Of a stretch of DNA of 64,000 bases, positions 22,702 to 35,953 are shown in pieces (within the stretch, counting starts at the first letter, position 1; every line of letters begins with the position of its first letter). Source of the stretch: Astrocystis sublimbata (Eukaryota; Ascomycota; Sordariomycetes; Xylariales; Xylariaceae); the NCBI GenBank assembly GCA_022453515.1, contig JAJNNY010000008.1, positions 186,001-250,000 on the forward strand, read 5' to 3'. The notes below the pieces were generated by a model. The model saw only the letters and a list, made by a program, of their open reading frames with translations, searched no databases and was not told where the DNA came from. The position numbers and the translations under genes were made by a program.

Positions 22702-23746
22702 ACTCCTCATCACCAAAGAAGTTCGAAGAGATGGTCACGCCAGGAAAACCATAAGAGGCCTCGAGCAGAGGAAGCACTTGAATGCTCGAAGCAGCCGCTG
22801 GGCGAGACCATATGATAAGTTGGTTGTCGGTAGGGGCTCATCGAGGACAATACCTGTCGCATACTTGGTGGAGTCATAGATGTATGGGGATATTATCAGC
22901 ATGCATGAGCATATCACCATCAGGTTATCAAATCACACATAAGGATGGGAGGGTTGGGTCTGAAGGATTTACGGGCCATGTTGAGCAGACATTCGACAAT
23001 GGTACAATGCAGACATGAAGCGCACATGACAAAGGATAAGGGCTTGCGGCCGGCTTCAAATACAATACACCGATATGGTGATGTGGAGGAATGATGAGTG
23101 ATGTAGCAAAAAACAGTTGTAAAGGGCAACTTTTTCACATGAACATCTGACTGGGGACCACCACAAGTAACCAGTACTACCTACCTAATGCCCTGAGTAT
23201 GACCCGACTGCTTGGCAGGTGTCGACAAGGGGAACAGGAGCTTGGCTCAGCTGGCTGACAGGATGAACTAGGGGGGTTGCCCATCTCGCCCATTGCCCCT
23301 CCACCCTCCATCGTAATCTCCCCGCCATTTCCCCACCACCATGGTGATTGCCCCTCCTCCCTGTGCACCCAGGCGAGCCAGGCCCCCCTCGGCCCCCCAG
23401 CTTCTTCGAGAGGTAGCCGCCGCCCCGCGTCCCGGGTGGAAACGGCTGAAGCTCAACTTAACTTGCCTTAGGTATCCAAGTAAGTAGGTACCTCCCCCGG
23501 GACCTCTAGGTGGTAGGATGTAGGATATAGCTTCATACTTCTCATACCTCTCAAGGCGAAGAGTCATAAAACATACATCCTTCATTCAGCCACCCAACCA
23601 ACAACCAGGCGTCGATCGGCACACCTCCTGAATAATTCATCACGACATCAACTCTGCTGAGCCGAAGCCAAAGTCCCTCCCTCCTCGATCACAGCGAAGC
23701 CCCGGCCGCCGCCTCTCCGGCCCCGTCACCCAAAGTCGAAGCGGTC
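22702..23746. other. Intergenic, no gene recognised
   Basis: About 1 kb between an orphan gene and the quinolinate phosphoribosyltransferase gene, both on the plus strand. The second half is C-rich (23260-23420) and probably belongs to the promoter. TACCTA/TAGGTA motifs lie at 23178-23187 and 23481-23495. Confidence 0.5.
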
Positions 23747-24753
23747 ATGTCGTTGCGCGAACAACAGCCCATCCACCACGGCTCCCTCGAGCACCTGCTG
23801 CCGCCCAGCTGGAAAGCCCAGATCACCGCCTGGCTGGCCGAGGACACGCCCTCGTACGACTACGCCGGCTACGTCGTCGGCGACCACCCACGCACCGCCA
23901 CTCTCTGGGCCAAGAGTGCCGGCATCATCGCCGGCGTGCCCTTCTTCACCGAGATCTTCCGCCAGGTCGGCTGCACCGTCGAGTGGCACGCCGCCGAGGG
24001 CAGCGACATCGAGCGCGCCAAGGACGGTTCCCACAAGGTCAAAATCGCCACCGTCACCGGGCCCGCCCGCGCTCTACTACTAGGCGAGCGTGTCGGACTC
24101 AACCTGCTGGCCCGCTGTTCCGGCATTGCTACTGTCAGCAGGAAACTCGTGCTCGGTCTGCGCAGCGCCGGGTACAAAGGCATCCTGGCCGGCACGCGGA
24201 AGACCACGCCAGGCTTCCGCTTGGTCGAGAAGTACGGCATGCTTGTGGGCGGCGCCGACACCCACCGCATGGACCTGAGTTCCATGATCATGCTCAAGGA
24301 CAACCACGTCTGGTCCCGCGGTAGCATCACCGACGCCGTTCACGCCGCCAAGATGGTCGGCGGCTTCGCCCTCAAGGTCGAGGTCGAGGTCCAGAGCGAG
24401 GCCGAAGCCGACGAGGCCATTGAGGCTGGCGCCGACATCGTCATGCTCGACAACTTCACCGGCGACGGCGTCAAGATCGCGGCCAAGAGCCTGCGCGACA
24501 AGTGGAAGGGCAAGCGCGAGTTTCTCATCGAGGTGAGCGGTGGCTTGCGCGAGGACAATGTTTTCGACTACGCGAACAATGGTGCGTCTCTGCTTCTCTT
24601 GTGACTTCTTTTCCACTTGACTCTACGTTACGATCAAGAACTAATTCGCTCTCGCTGCTTTCCACAGACATCGATATCATCTCCACGAGCTCCATCCATC
24701 AGGGCACGCCGCATGTGGACTTCTCCTTGAAGATCAACCAAGATCAACAGTAG
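23747..24753 (+). CDS. BNA6: Nicotinate-nucleotide pyrophosphorylase (quinolinate phosphoribosyltransferase)
   Basis: Converts quinolinate and phosphoribosyl pyrophosphate to nicotinate mononucleotide, the committed step joining the kynurenine pathway to NAD synthesis. Exons 23747-24581 and 24668-24753 give 306 residues, close to the family norm of about 290-300. The family signature is intact: TRKT at 150-153, PGFRLVEKYGMLVGGADTHR with HR at 173-174, then KDNH at 184-187. VEVEVQSEAEADEAIEAG and ADIVMLDN form the later beta strands of the barrel, and SGGLREDNV is followed after the intron by IDIISTSSIHQGTPHVDFSLKI. The C-terminus falls exactly where expected. Codon use is strongly C/G-ending, unlike the nearby orphan genes, which suggests a well-expressed housekeeping gene. 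Confidence 0.97.
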
Positions 24754-27056
24754 ACTTGTAGATATAGGATGATTGGGGTCGCTCCGCAGAATAGAGGAGA
24801 CCGCAAGGGTAAACGGTTGCAAAAGTGACGATGAAGATGATACGAAGAAAAGAATCCACACGCTGAGAAGACCCTCGACACTTGTTTGAATCATGATTGA
24901 TTACACTTTTATCTTCGGGGCGTTTGGGAGACAGGCTAGTACCGGGGACCATGCATCCATGCATTAGACGCATTACGTTACATGACATTGTATTGCTCTG
25001 ACCTCAAGATCGGAGCAGTGTAAAGTTTTTGAGAATCGTCAATTGACTGCTATCTTTTTGTTTTGCCTCGGTTAAACTTGCTTTTACCTTGATGAGCCGA
25101 CTATACTATACATGGCCTATTATCTGCGAGTCAAAAGCTTTGGCGTAATTATCATGAGATCCCCAATCGATCAAGCATGCATTTTCCTCCACTTTACTTC
25201 CCTGATGCTCATGTTTATAGATTGATAGTCGTATAGGAGTATGCATCCTTGCATCCTTCGACCTCCATCTCAGAGCATCTCGTGATTTGTTTTCGATTAC
25301 TATTTTGAATTACTTGTTCGAGATATGATTGACATCACCCAGTATAGAACTCAGGAACATATGAGATACCGCCTACGATGACCTACATTTGATGTTTTCA
25401 ACTGCATCTTGCTATAGTACATAAGTACTTAGTAACCATGTGCGTTTCGTAAGTTTAGTTGTGGGTCGTCCCAGTCCATTCAAGTCCTCAGCCCATGGCT
25501 CCCTCTTTCTGCACTCTTTTATCTAGTCGCTCAATTCTTACCGCTCTTCCAAGGGGAACAGGGTATGGTTTCTCGGCCTCATTATAGGGCAAGAACAGTT
25601 TGACCCTGCCGGGTCAACCGGAGGGTGAAAACTTTCCACTTCTCATCTTAGCTTCCAATTGTGGTGATCGGGATTTGATCTGAGGTCTTTTTGGCCGACT
25701 CTTTCGCTTGCTCACGCAGAAGATCGATCCTACACATCATACGACATGTGTTCACATCAATCATGTGGCCGAGACAATGCCACGATTGGATCTTACATTC
25801 CTCGGAGGTAGTACTTATCATACGTAATGCAGCCAGAGATACGTACTCGTAGGCGAATGTGACTCCACATATTACATATGTTGCATGCAGATACATGCTT
25901 CCATTAGGTACATGCATTTTTGCCGAGACATACGAAAAAATAGTGAAGATTAAAGGTGCCCTGGGGATGCGGGATGAAGCTTTGTTCAACATTACACTTG
26001 AAAATCAGGTTATTGTGTATTTTTGCACCCAGGTGATATTGGGTAAGTGAGTAAGTAGCCCAGCACTAGCAAGCAGCCTGCCTGAGGTATTCATGTATAC
26101 TGGTAGTCCTTGCAGCCAACAATAATAATTCTGATTTTCTGCTGGAAGGGAAAGGAGGGGTCCTCATGCAAAGACCCATGGGACGTGGAATATGAATATA
26201 TTCATCTCTGGCTGAATGGGCTGATAACTATTGTATATACGTGTAAATTTACGTAAGGATATATCCCTATGAATGGTTCAGAACTTAGACTTGGTCTCCG
26301 TAAGCGAGCGAGGAGAGCTGTAACAAAGCTATACGAACGGAATCGACATGAAGGAGCAGGGGAGAGGGCAGCCGACCCTATGCAAGTCATCATGTAGGAC
26401 TACTTGGCTTATTCTGCATGTAGGGAATTCGTGCCTATCGACTCGAGATTGTGTTCCTCCCAGTGTTACGTTGTGTCTGACTCGATGCTACCTTGATGCT
26501 GTTTTCAGGTCTATACAGGGCTTTATTTGACGAGTTGTCTCGGTTATATCCATACTATGCCAGCAGCAAATCTACATGTCTCATATGTTTTAGGATTCTT
26601 GTCGTAGGGGTTGCACATGGTGTTTCACATAGTGACTGAACTTGATGTGTAGACATTCCAGACGCCTATGCTTCTTGTCAAATCTATGATGCGGTGTGTG
26701 TCAGAGTACGGTTTGGACACCTTGTCGCCTTAGAAATCGTGACATTTAATATTTGGGGTGAAGATGATGTCATTTATCGCCTTTCATTCCCTGTCTCTTA
26801 CCCATAGGGAAAAAAAAGGCAGAATTCGATTTATTTACAAACGCGAGTGAGCCTGTGCTCGAGTGTCTATGCCAGAGCCATGAACATCGAAAAATGTGAG
26901 CTGTATTACAAATTCAGGTGTGTCGTGTGGGGAACGTGATAAAGATGTTCTTTCGGAGTGGAGAGTAACAGAGGTTTCGTGCTGATAAGGTTCATATGGG
27001 GTATGGCAACTGGGAATTCTAATCGATCGGACAGGTCTTGGTTGACGTTTGGTAGT
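24754..27056. other. Intergenic between convergent genes, no gene recognised
   Basis: About 2.3 kb between the 3' ends of the BNA6-type gene and the methyltransferase gene. An open frame on the minus strand (25648-25992, 114 codons) has a hydrophobic middle but no recognised family and no splice-supported extension. Nothing else was identified. Confidence 0.45.
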
Positions 27057-28236
27057 CTACTGGTCTTCTTGCACACGGGGCTTCCTGGCCGTGGTGATAA
27101 CCCTTGAATTAATAAACGTCAGTTCAGAGTACTCACGCCATGATAGAAGACATGCCATAAGAAACAAAAGCGAGAAGAGTTTTCCTTACACCATAGTATA
27201 CGGTTTCTTGGAAGCGGCTTGAAGTTCAGTGAAGAAAGTAGGCGCCATAGCGTCGTATTGCTCTTTGGTCCACCCAGACTTTGTGAATAATAGGCCACAG
27301 TGGTTCTCTGATCATCTAGTGGTCAGTCGAAGCCTATAGAAGTGCAATCATACAAGCCATGGAGGAAATGATATGCTCAACATACCGAAGTGCTCGTGGG
27401 CAATCTTGTTCATGATTGCTTGTCTCACTTGTAGTTTCTCATCCTGCGCCCACTCCCCTAGTGGCAGAATTTCCGTCCGCTGGGCTATGCTTTCGAAACC
27501 AGCCTCGACGAGCCACACGGGGGCATTGGGTGACGGGGTAAAGTCAATGTTGTTGCGTTTGTTGAGGTCCCGCCACACGTTCAGAAACTTGGGGCATAGC
27601 TCGGCATCACCAAAGTCGCCGTCGAAATCGAATATTTGAATCGCAATCTCAGTCCACTCGAGAAGTCCGCCTGGCTTGAGCTTCTCGTAACCCTGCTTGA
27701 ATAGGTTTGGCCAGTCGGTGACACCTCCAGCGATACTGCGAGCATGGAGGAAGTCTATCGAGTCATCAGGCGTGGGCCACGGATCCTCGACGTTGCCGAT
27801 GACGAACTTCACATTGGGCGGCACGGCAGTCGTCTTCTGAATTCGGGAAATATCAATACCGAGGATTTTGGCCTGTGGGTATCTGACGGCCATTTCTTGG
27901 GGCCAGATGCCCGTTCCGCAACCTAGATCTACGATGTTCTCAACATCTAAAGGAATTCGCGTGGCTGTGAGAGCGCCATTCAAGCAGTGCCGGTACAGTC
28001 GATGCTGTAGTTCCATCCGTCGTTGTTCCTTCTCGTCGAAGGGCACAAAAATACGGCCGGAATGGTGATATTTGTGGCCAAAAGCCTCAATACACGGTGG
28101 TTCTTCTTCGTCTACCGGACCGGGGTCACTCATTCTTTGGGGAACGGGTTGTTTCTGCAGATGTCGAGATTTAGGATATGGTGCAGAGTGGTCGCTCGTT
28201 CGCTAATGGAATACTTACATGTTGCCGTGAGGCCAT
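27057..28236 (-). CDS. SAM-dependent methyltransferase, LaeA/TAM-domain type
   Basis: Class I S-adenosylmethionine methyltransferase of unknown target. Four exons, 28236-28219, 28154-27386, 27307-27190 and 27102-27057, keep phase and give 316 residues. The first exon is only 18 nt (MASRQH), followed by a perfect GTAAGT donor; an alternative start is the ATG at 28133 in exon 2. Motif I is DLGCGTG at residues 82-88, with the acidic ribose-binding ILGIDIS after it and the post-motif stretch GGLLEWTEI. The opening GHKYHHSGRIFVPFDEKEQRR resembles fungal LaeA-like/UMTA methyltransferases, which often act in or near secondary metabolism. No biosynthetic core gene is visible nearby, so a metabolic role is not implied. 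One acceptor is TTCAAG. Confidence 0.9.
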
Positions 28237-31200
28237 TGTTCGTTGCCGTCTAGCTCTATCAGGTCTATATACCTGTGACCCACACACTGGGCCCTTCCGC
28301 GACTGCTTTGTGACGCTATCGCCGCTTCTGAGTGGACGATGCTTCGTGATACGCAGAAGAAAACAGGACCCAGGCTAATAGCTCCTACTCCATCATGTTT
28401 GCTGAGCCGTACTTGTCACATATATATTCGGGCTGGGCTTTCACTTTGGGTGAGTTTGTGTTTACCGCAATCATGCGGCTTATGTGTTAGCTCGCGGGAT
28501 CGAAGTCAAGAGACCAGAAGACAGGCAGAGAAACATATGAGGTTTCGCCGGGGTGTGCTCCTCAAGCAAGGGTGATTCCCACAACGAAGCCGAGTTGCCT
28601 TTCACGAAAGCTGGGTCCGAATCTTACTCGCGTATGTATGTCTGTAGAAGGGAATCCGTACATGTCTGGCGTCTGTCATACCTAAGTAGGCTCGCTCGGT
28701 CGTTGCTAATTCCATATGCAGATTTTGTTGTGGCCTACAAGGTAGTCGCGACAGTGATGGATACGAGACTCGTACAACAGTCTGCATTATCAGCCGTCGG
28801 TCAGGCATTTTCTTGTAGATATCAGATAGAATTATAATAACAATCGGCCGAGAGAGCCCCAGTATCCATATTGGGCTGACTCGGGGTTTCACTTACTTAC
28901 TGATAGTGGTGACCTGCGAAGCACACAGTCGCAGTCACACCCACCACAAACAAACCCTTGGCAATGGAGGGATCAACAAGCGTACTCTGATTGGACTCGC
29001 CTCGTGGGCAGATGACGGATCCTTTCTGCTACGGCATCAGACGTGCATCTGACCAGGTAGTAGCGTATACTATAAGTGCGGCTGTAGGGCAGTTCCTGCA
29101 TTCTCCTAATCTGGCGAGCCTAGGTACTAACCTCACCGTATCCTAGTCAATATCTGCGTATTCGACTACCGTTACTAGTGAATGCTCTCCGCTCTCAGTT
29201 ATATCGACACAGAGCGGGAGGAAGGGGGGCATCGGGATCTGCGCGAGCGGCGAGAGTCGACCCATGATGACTGGTCACTGGATGTTGCGCGAATGTTTGT
29301 ATGCCCTGGACAACGAGAGGAAGTTTCCGCTCGGTAGATCTCGGATGATGTCGTTAGCGAATACATAACTCATGTTAGCGTGTGGTAGTGTGGACTGCGA
29401 GCGCTGTCTTCACCATCACACCCGTTACGCACCTCGGCGTGGCTAGGTTCAAGATAGTTTTGTGATTCGTCTCAACGAGATGACGGGCTTGGCAGAGACA
29501 GCATTGAGTTAGACCAAGCCCTACGGTTAATGCCTAATGGCCGTGGTTCTTCGCTCGATTTGCCGCACGTGTGCAGATGCCGGGTTCGTTAGAGTTACGG
29601 CAATGGTGCCGAGTGGAAACAAAGATTGATGTATCGTCCGGGCATTCCTTCTCCCGCACCATTTGCCCATGCCTTTCTTTTTCCCGTTGCTTATTGTGCC
29701 AGGACTCAGACACTCAGAGTTCCCACCGCATACAATGCTACCCGGATAGGTAGGTAGCATACTCCCATACCGTGCTCAGGACGATCTAGAATACGAGTAA
29801 GTGAGATTGCACAGGACAGCCGTTGACAATGCCATCAAGGAAATTAGGAATGCTACCGTAGTATCCCACGAAGTCAAGCTGTTTCAACCCTGGCCCTGCA
29901 GCTTGTCCATACATTGCCGGCAACTCCCATGACCAAAGTGGTCAGCAACACGCGACAAATCTCCATCTTATCAAATAGAGTCGCACCAGCAAGGAAATAA
30001 CTCCCCAGATGAGGACCAGCCCTGTAGGGGCCGTCCTTGTCGTTAGGCGAATAGGCCGCAGCATATTACTCTGGATGGGTCCAAGCTGTGGCCACCGCTC
30101 GGCTTGTTCACCCCGAACTTCTAGGTACGGCATCTCTCCGAAACTTATTTCCAACCCCCAAGCCGGGTCTTGTTGCTCCTAGCCCCGGCCCGCTTCTCTG
30201 CTCTAAGTACCTAGAGTAGGTAGGAAGCTGAATTACGCAGCCCGCATATTGGAGCCATCACCTAGCAGCGGGCTATTGATAGTAGTAAGCCGCTTCTGCA
30301 TGTTGGCACTATTTGCGTTTCCTGGCCCGCGACCCGTGGTGGACTACCGCTTTACAACATATACTCGCACGTGCCTACGCCGACATAATTCGACAATATC
30401 TTGTGAAGATCGAGATCGGCTTGGGGTCGAGCTCAAGCTCTTGTGTCACACAACCGCTGAAGACCAACGCTTATAGTCCGGGCTAAGTAACCATCACTGA
30501 ACACTGAGAAGGCGGTCAATACGCATTGATTATAAGTCCTTGGGCATCAAAAGTCCAGGGGTGGGGTGGTCCGATCTTGTCGGACGAACTATACTAGGAT
30601 TGACCGTTACAAGCACCCTGGCATGCTGGACTAGCCAGCCAATGCCCTGTTCTGCACGACATCCGGCACTGATAGTTTATTCATTAAGGGAACTGTTGCA
30701 TGGCACACCTTGCCAGGATTAGATTATCCTGCCCTGGTGACTTGCTGCGCAACCTTAGTTGGACAGTTAGTACACGGCGGCGACAATGCTGTGTAGCTCG
30801 TGTTACCGTTGATGCGCGGTTGCGACATCGTCGATTGCCTTCTTTACCGCTATCGCCGTTGCTCCTATATTAGCAGTGAACAAACATGTTTCTGATCCAT
30901 CTCGACCGATGAATGAAAAGCTGGTGTAGCCACTCTGCCTCTGCCGAGCCTGCCACTTTGAAGTTCGATTCCTTAGTAGTTGTCCACAGTCGTGTGACGA
31001 TCGATACTGGTTCATGTCAACTACGCCGCAATTTACGAGCGAGCCATATGCCCGAAAAGGCAGCAGCGAATATTGTAAATCGGTGAAAATTGCGAAATGC
31101 AATGCACGTTTCGCAAACTAGTAGACCAACAAATGAGGAGGATCAAAGACAAATTGCTGCAGGTCGCCAACGAAAAGGTGTGCCTACGAGTAGTTGATCG

Positions 31201-32320
31201 ACCGCGTGTATGTAGTATTACAATTAGCTGATCGACCTTGCCTCTCTATCTGCCCTCTGTGCATTAGTGCCGTCTATGTATAGGCAGTCTTCGATCCGCA
31301 ATGTTTCATTGGCGTGTTGCCTCATGCAGCAACTGTCGATTTCTTCTCTCCTCCTTCCAGAAGACTGCAGTATCTGTCATGCTTCATCGCTTCTTTGTGG
31401 AGCGGCGCGGTGGACGAGGCGTGTTTTCTGCACGACAGATCACACACATGATCCATTGTCACACTTGTACTGGTCATGATGCAGTCGGAGAAGCGGTCAG
31501 CGCAATCGACGTTGCGCAGGACTACGCAGTCTTAAATCGCGCAAGGGGTGTACTGCAGAGAAGCTTCGGGCCATAGCCGTAGACATGCTCAACAAGTGAG
31601 TGCTAAATCTGGCCTACCAATAAAATCTTGAGGATCTTGAGAAGAACCGTTGTCCATATACCATAGTACTAGTTGAAGTAACCATGATACTACTAGTTTT
31701 CGGAGATTTTTCATCGGATATACCTGAGCTATAGGTACCTACTTCCTACCTATGTATGCGGATACTAGCGGATACTGCGAGTTTCTACGCCTCCCTAGCA
31801 CAGTCGATCACCGGACGCGCATGCTAATCGTCCTTTAACAGGAAATCTTTTCTTAGTCTTTACGAAAGTCGCGGGCCCCGCAACCTCACATGCGCTTGGC
31901 TACCAGCGTGATTACCAGATGCAATATTCGCGCAGAACCGGCAGTTCCAACGAACAGTTGTGTGCTGGTTGCCTTGGAATGGTGGGCTATGACGCTTTCA
32001 ATACATGGGGGCCCTAATTGAGACTGCCCAGGTGGGTTGAGATGAATGTGGCTATTGCATGAGGCAAGAAATGAGCTTAACGCATACAGCATATTTTGGC
32101 TTAGAAAGTGTATTTTCACCAGGACGATCTCACGTTCACGTCATTGTCGAGTGGATTTGTTGAGATGCCATCATACCTGTGATGCCATAATGATTAGGTA
32201 GCGTTTCACGTTTTAATATCCCGATCAATATCCCATGTTTTTTGATAGTTCTTTTTATTTGCATTACTTATCAACAAGATTATTCGTACAAAGATCATGG
32301 TATACATGTCACTTGCTTGC
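28237..32320. other. Long intergenic region, no gene recognised
   Basis: About 4 kb between the methyltransferase promoter and the 3' end of the protease gene. Open frames at 28553-28892, 29527-29760, 30249-30476, 30803-31102 and 31267-31576 lack known motifs and overlap on both strands. TACCTA/TAGGTA motifs occur at about 29122, 29748, 30204-30224 and 31731-31752. The last 100 bp before 32321 are AT-rich, as expected for a 3' UTR. Confidence 0.45.
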
Positions 32321-34605
32321 CTAATCGATGACCTTCATGAACTGGTTACTGTTTCGCATGGCGTCGAATTTCGGGCCCAAGCTACGCTTGGCAGGGGAGC
32401 GCTTGACAGTGGGCGGAACCGGGATAGGTAAACGAGGACGTCCGAAGGGAGCCATGGCCGGAGATCTCTTGGACTTCGACGGGCACCTGGACTTGACCGG
32501 GTACGAGGGGTACGATGGCGCCGCACTGATCTCACCATACGCACACTTTCCATTGCCGAATGCGGCCGAAGCAGCGGCCTTCCAGACTTCGGAGACGTCC
32601 TTGATCATGGCCTCGGTCCACCATAGCCGGCAGTCCGAGTATTCAGCAACAAACTGTGAAGGCGTTCCGTCCTCGAGGTGAGACCGGAGAATCTCGTCCT
32701 TGACGTTCAGGTTGGAAACCTGGTTGCGGTCGAGCACATAGGTGTCGTAGGCATTCAATGCCTTGAGAAGAGTGGAATCATTGGTGTAAGCGATGGCCTC
32801 CTGCACGTTAGCCAGGACATCGGCGTAACCGTAGCTCTGAGAGCCCTTGACACCGCCGACTCCTTGGATCTTTCCTTCCCTCGAAGGCCGTCCACCGAGA
32901 GCGATGGTCTTGACTCCGGCGTCGTGGATCGCGAACTGCGAGAACAACGTACAGGTCGACGCACAGTAACCGTCAAGTACGATGACGATGTTCTCGGGAC
33001 CAGCAAAGGGACGAGTGAAGTTGGCGCGGCTACGGTAGCCGGTGATATCCGTGCCGAATCCGAAGGTAGCATTGATGGTATTGAGAGGGTCATTGAAATC
33101 CCACTGCATCACCTCCGTGAACTTATCACCAAGAAACTCTGTAGGGCCAAACTTGTCCTCGAATGAGGTGAAGTGCTTGTTCGACTCGTCGAGATCATAG
33201 CGCCAGTTGTATGTTGACTCGTACTGGTAGATGATATCTTCGGAAGCGGTATCCGCGTCAAAATTGGCAGAGTTGGCAGAGAACACTTCCGATATGGCAT
33301 TGAAACCAGGGCTTCCCCTCCAGCGACCGAGGCCTTCTTGGACAATGTCCGGGAAGAGCTGGCGGAACAGATCGTATCCAGAGAAAATGTAACCGCCTCC
33401 ATTGACAGATACATCGACAACAAGGTTCTTCTTCCCTGCTTGTTTAGCAGCTGCAAAGAAGTCCTGAGCTACCTGCTGAAATTCGACCGGGTCGTCGGGT
33501 GAAAACGACAAGACTGCAAGAACGGCTGTGTCTTCCAAGCCCTCGCCTTTCAGATAATAGCCGGAAAGAACACCGTCGCTGGACACAATCTCTGGCTCGG
33601 GGTAGCCAGGCACTGCCTTCACGGCCGGGGGCGGCGAAGGAGTGGGCGTGCTCTCTGCAGGAGCTGCGGTACCACTGGCTCCAGGGGCGAACTTGGCGAA
33701 GTAGGAAGGGCCGTCGACAACGCCAGTCCAGTCGCCCTTGATCGCAGCCAAGTTGTCAAGCTCCACGGATGTTCCGTTCGCGAACTTGAAAGAGGTGGAA
33801 TCGCCGGGGTAGACATATCTGGAGACGAATGGTTAGCGATGCCAACTAAACCAAGCCAAACAACAACATGTATCACCAACCTGGTTCGGCCGCCGCTCTG
33901 GAAGTAGCCTTTGGAACTGAGCTCGGCCTCAAATGCCTTCTCGTAGAAGAGGGAGTTGTACGCAGCGTCGGCATCCTGGTTACCAGAAACTGCGAAAATC
34001 CACTCGCTCAGGAACTTTTCAGCATCTTTCCCATTGATCTTCTCGACAACCGACGCGGTACCAGGAGAGGATACCACATCGCTGTACACCTTGATCTCAG
34101 GCGCGGAGCCATCCGGCTTATCACTGACTGATACCAATGCAAGAGCACGCTGGAACTCGAGCGCATTGGTCAAAACATCAGGATAGCTGACGAAGTGGCC
34201 ATCGTGGGCAGGCCCGAACAGCTTCACGTATAGATCCTGTTGCCAAGCGTACTCGCTCTTGTATTTGTCAGCTGTGATATCAGCCTTCAGCTCCTCAATG
34301 ACACCCCAAATATCATGAGGAGGGTAGAAGTAGTCGGCCGGGGGGTTCTTCTTGAAAACCGTATCCGACTGCCACTCGACATAGGGCTTCATCGACTCGA
34401 TATATCGGAGGGCTTCCTTCTTGTGGATGGGAACGGAGTTGAGACATTCGTGAGCGATGGACGCCTTGACAATGGGAGTTGCTGTGGCGGCGATCTGAGC
34501 TGCCCAGGCGGAGCTCACGACCGCACACGGCTCAGTGGGTGTCTGAGCCGAGGCCATGTTGACAGCAGCGGCGAGCGCCGCCGCACGGATAGCAGAGAAC
34601 TTCAT
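32321..34605 (-). CDS. Secreted S41 family (CPAF-like) serine protease
   Basis: Probable secreted serine peptidase of family S41, related to the fungal group that includes UstP of ustiloxin clusters. Exons 34605-33881 and 33818-32321 give 740 residues. Residues 1-20 form a signal peptide (MKFSAIRAAALAAAVNMASA). The N-terminal domain contains AHDGHF (His134, His137), in the place of the catalytic His of CPAF-type enzymes. The C-terminal domain has KKNLVVDVSVNGGGY, and the nucleophile region is IVLDGYCASTCTLFSQFA, where the Ser in CAST is the expected nucleophile. A Pro/Thr-rich linker (TPTPSPPPAVK) lies between the domains. The end is basic with three KR-S sites (after residues 693, 715 and 720), resembling Kex2 processing sites. 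No RiPP precursor or other ustiloxin-type gene was found nearby. Confidence 0.88.
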
Positions 34606-35953
34606 TGTGACTGGCTCAAGGTGATTCTCTGTCCTCAAAACGAGCGCAAAGGAGGCAGTGAGAGAAGAGACATCACAGGAACGCCCAAAGCGTCTGTTGG
34701 CGATTTATCTACTGCCATCTTACGTTTGCGTCTTAACACAGGCATAGCACGCATCGCAGCTCCTCCGGATTAGGTAGGTGACGGCTTATCGCCACATTTC
34801 CGGCCCATACGTCTCCTTGGCGGTTGTTATTGGCCGTGATCCATGCTGGGCCCTTCAAGGATCTCAGGGGATAGCTTCACCCTGCAACGTCCGAGCAGCT
34901 TTGGCGGCAGGCAAGCCGGCGCTGGCAGCAAAACAATGGCCCTGCGATTATATACATGAACGAATATGAGCCGTGTACCAATGACCGACAGCCATACAGT
35001 TGATAAGGCAAATGGTAGAAATACTATATCTGCGGGAGATGTCTAAGACCAATGTCTCTCTCTCCGTTTGTTTATGGAAAAGCTTCAGTGCCAAGGCGCG
35101 TTACTGCGCGCTACGATATTGATTTAATTTCCCGTTCTCGCTGATCTCCCAGCCATTGCCTCTTTGCGCATGGCATTATGATCATGCGGTAGCTCGGCAA
35201 GTAGTTTGTAAAGGGTATGAAAAGCGAATGCTGACTTGCAGTCAACGTGCATACTAACTCTACTCCTCTCAAACCTCTACTAATATGGTGGGTGTGACGA
35301 AGTTTGTCAAATATGTGTAGTATCGCTTTCCGCTCACCCAATGATGCGCGACTTTGCACGCGAGTTCTTTGAGCGCCAAGATAGTTCCCCAACTTCAGCA
35401 TGTTGGGGAACCCATGCAGGTCCCATGCTAATCCCAATCTCGACATGGTTGCTTTAGGTAGATAATAATATCTAGATTGAAACTCCAACCTTTAGGATTG
35501 GAATCTGAGGTGATGACAACACCTATGACCATGCTTGGTTGTAAAAATACACTCTAGACAAGATGTATCGCAGACTCCTTATATCCCGATCCCCATTACA
35601 GACTTTGATGCATGTCTCGATCTAGAAGGCGAGTCCGGTGCAAGTAATTACAGATCGTGTATGACATGTTAGACCGCTCAAGCTCAGCTGAGGAGACAAA
35701 CATACGGGTAAGGCTCAACTATCGCACAAAGATTCGGACTATTCCCACACGGTTTTCTACACGGTGCCTGGGAAGCGGTACATGATATTTCGAAGAATGA
35801 ACGAATTTTTGTGAATTATACGTAGCCAGAACACAGCCATCAGCTTAAGCTAAATATTATAAGAGAGCGTATACTGCCACCAATCAGTGGTCTCCTCCTT
35901 TTTCGAAGTAAAAGCTCGTCACTTGTCGCGCCAGTTTGTCAAATTTCCAACTC
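34606..35953. other. Intergenic, no gene recognised
   Basis: About 1.3 kb upstream of the protease gene, containing its promoter. An open frame at 35111-35488 on the minus strand has no known features. A TAGGTAGGTGA motif sits near 34771. Confidence 0.45.

Noticed and set aside
24080..24616. 178-codon minus-strand open frame over the quinolinate phosphoribosyltransferase gene
   Set aside because: Shadow of a highly biased coding exon; Gly/Val/Asp-rich composition without domain features.
27057..28236. Secondary-metabolite cluster around the LaeA-like methyltransferase
   Set aside because: No polyketide synthase, NRPS, terpene synthase or cluster regulator is visible; the neighbour is a housekeeping NAD-synthesis gene.
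30940..31000. tRNA-like B-box (AGTTCGATTCC) near 30963
   Set aside because: No matching A-box at the right spacing and no cloverleaf could be formed by eye on either strand.
32321..34605. Ustiloxin-type RiPP cluster around the S41 protease
   Set aside because: No repeat-containing precursor, DUF3328 (UstY-like) protein, P450 or tyrosinase was recognised in the neighbouring 10 kb.
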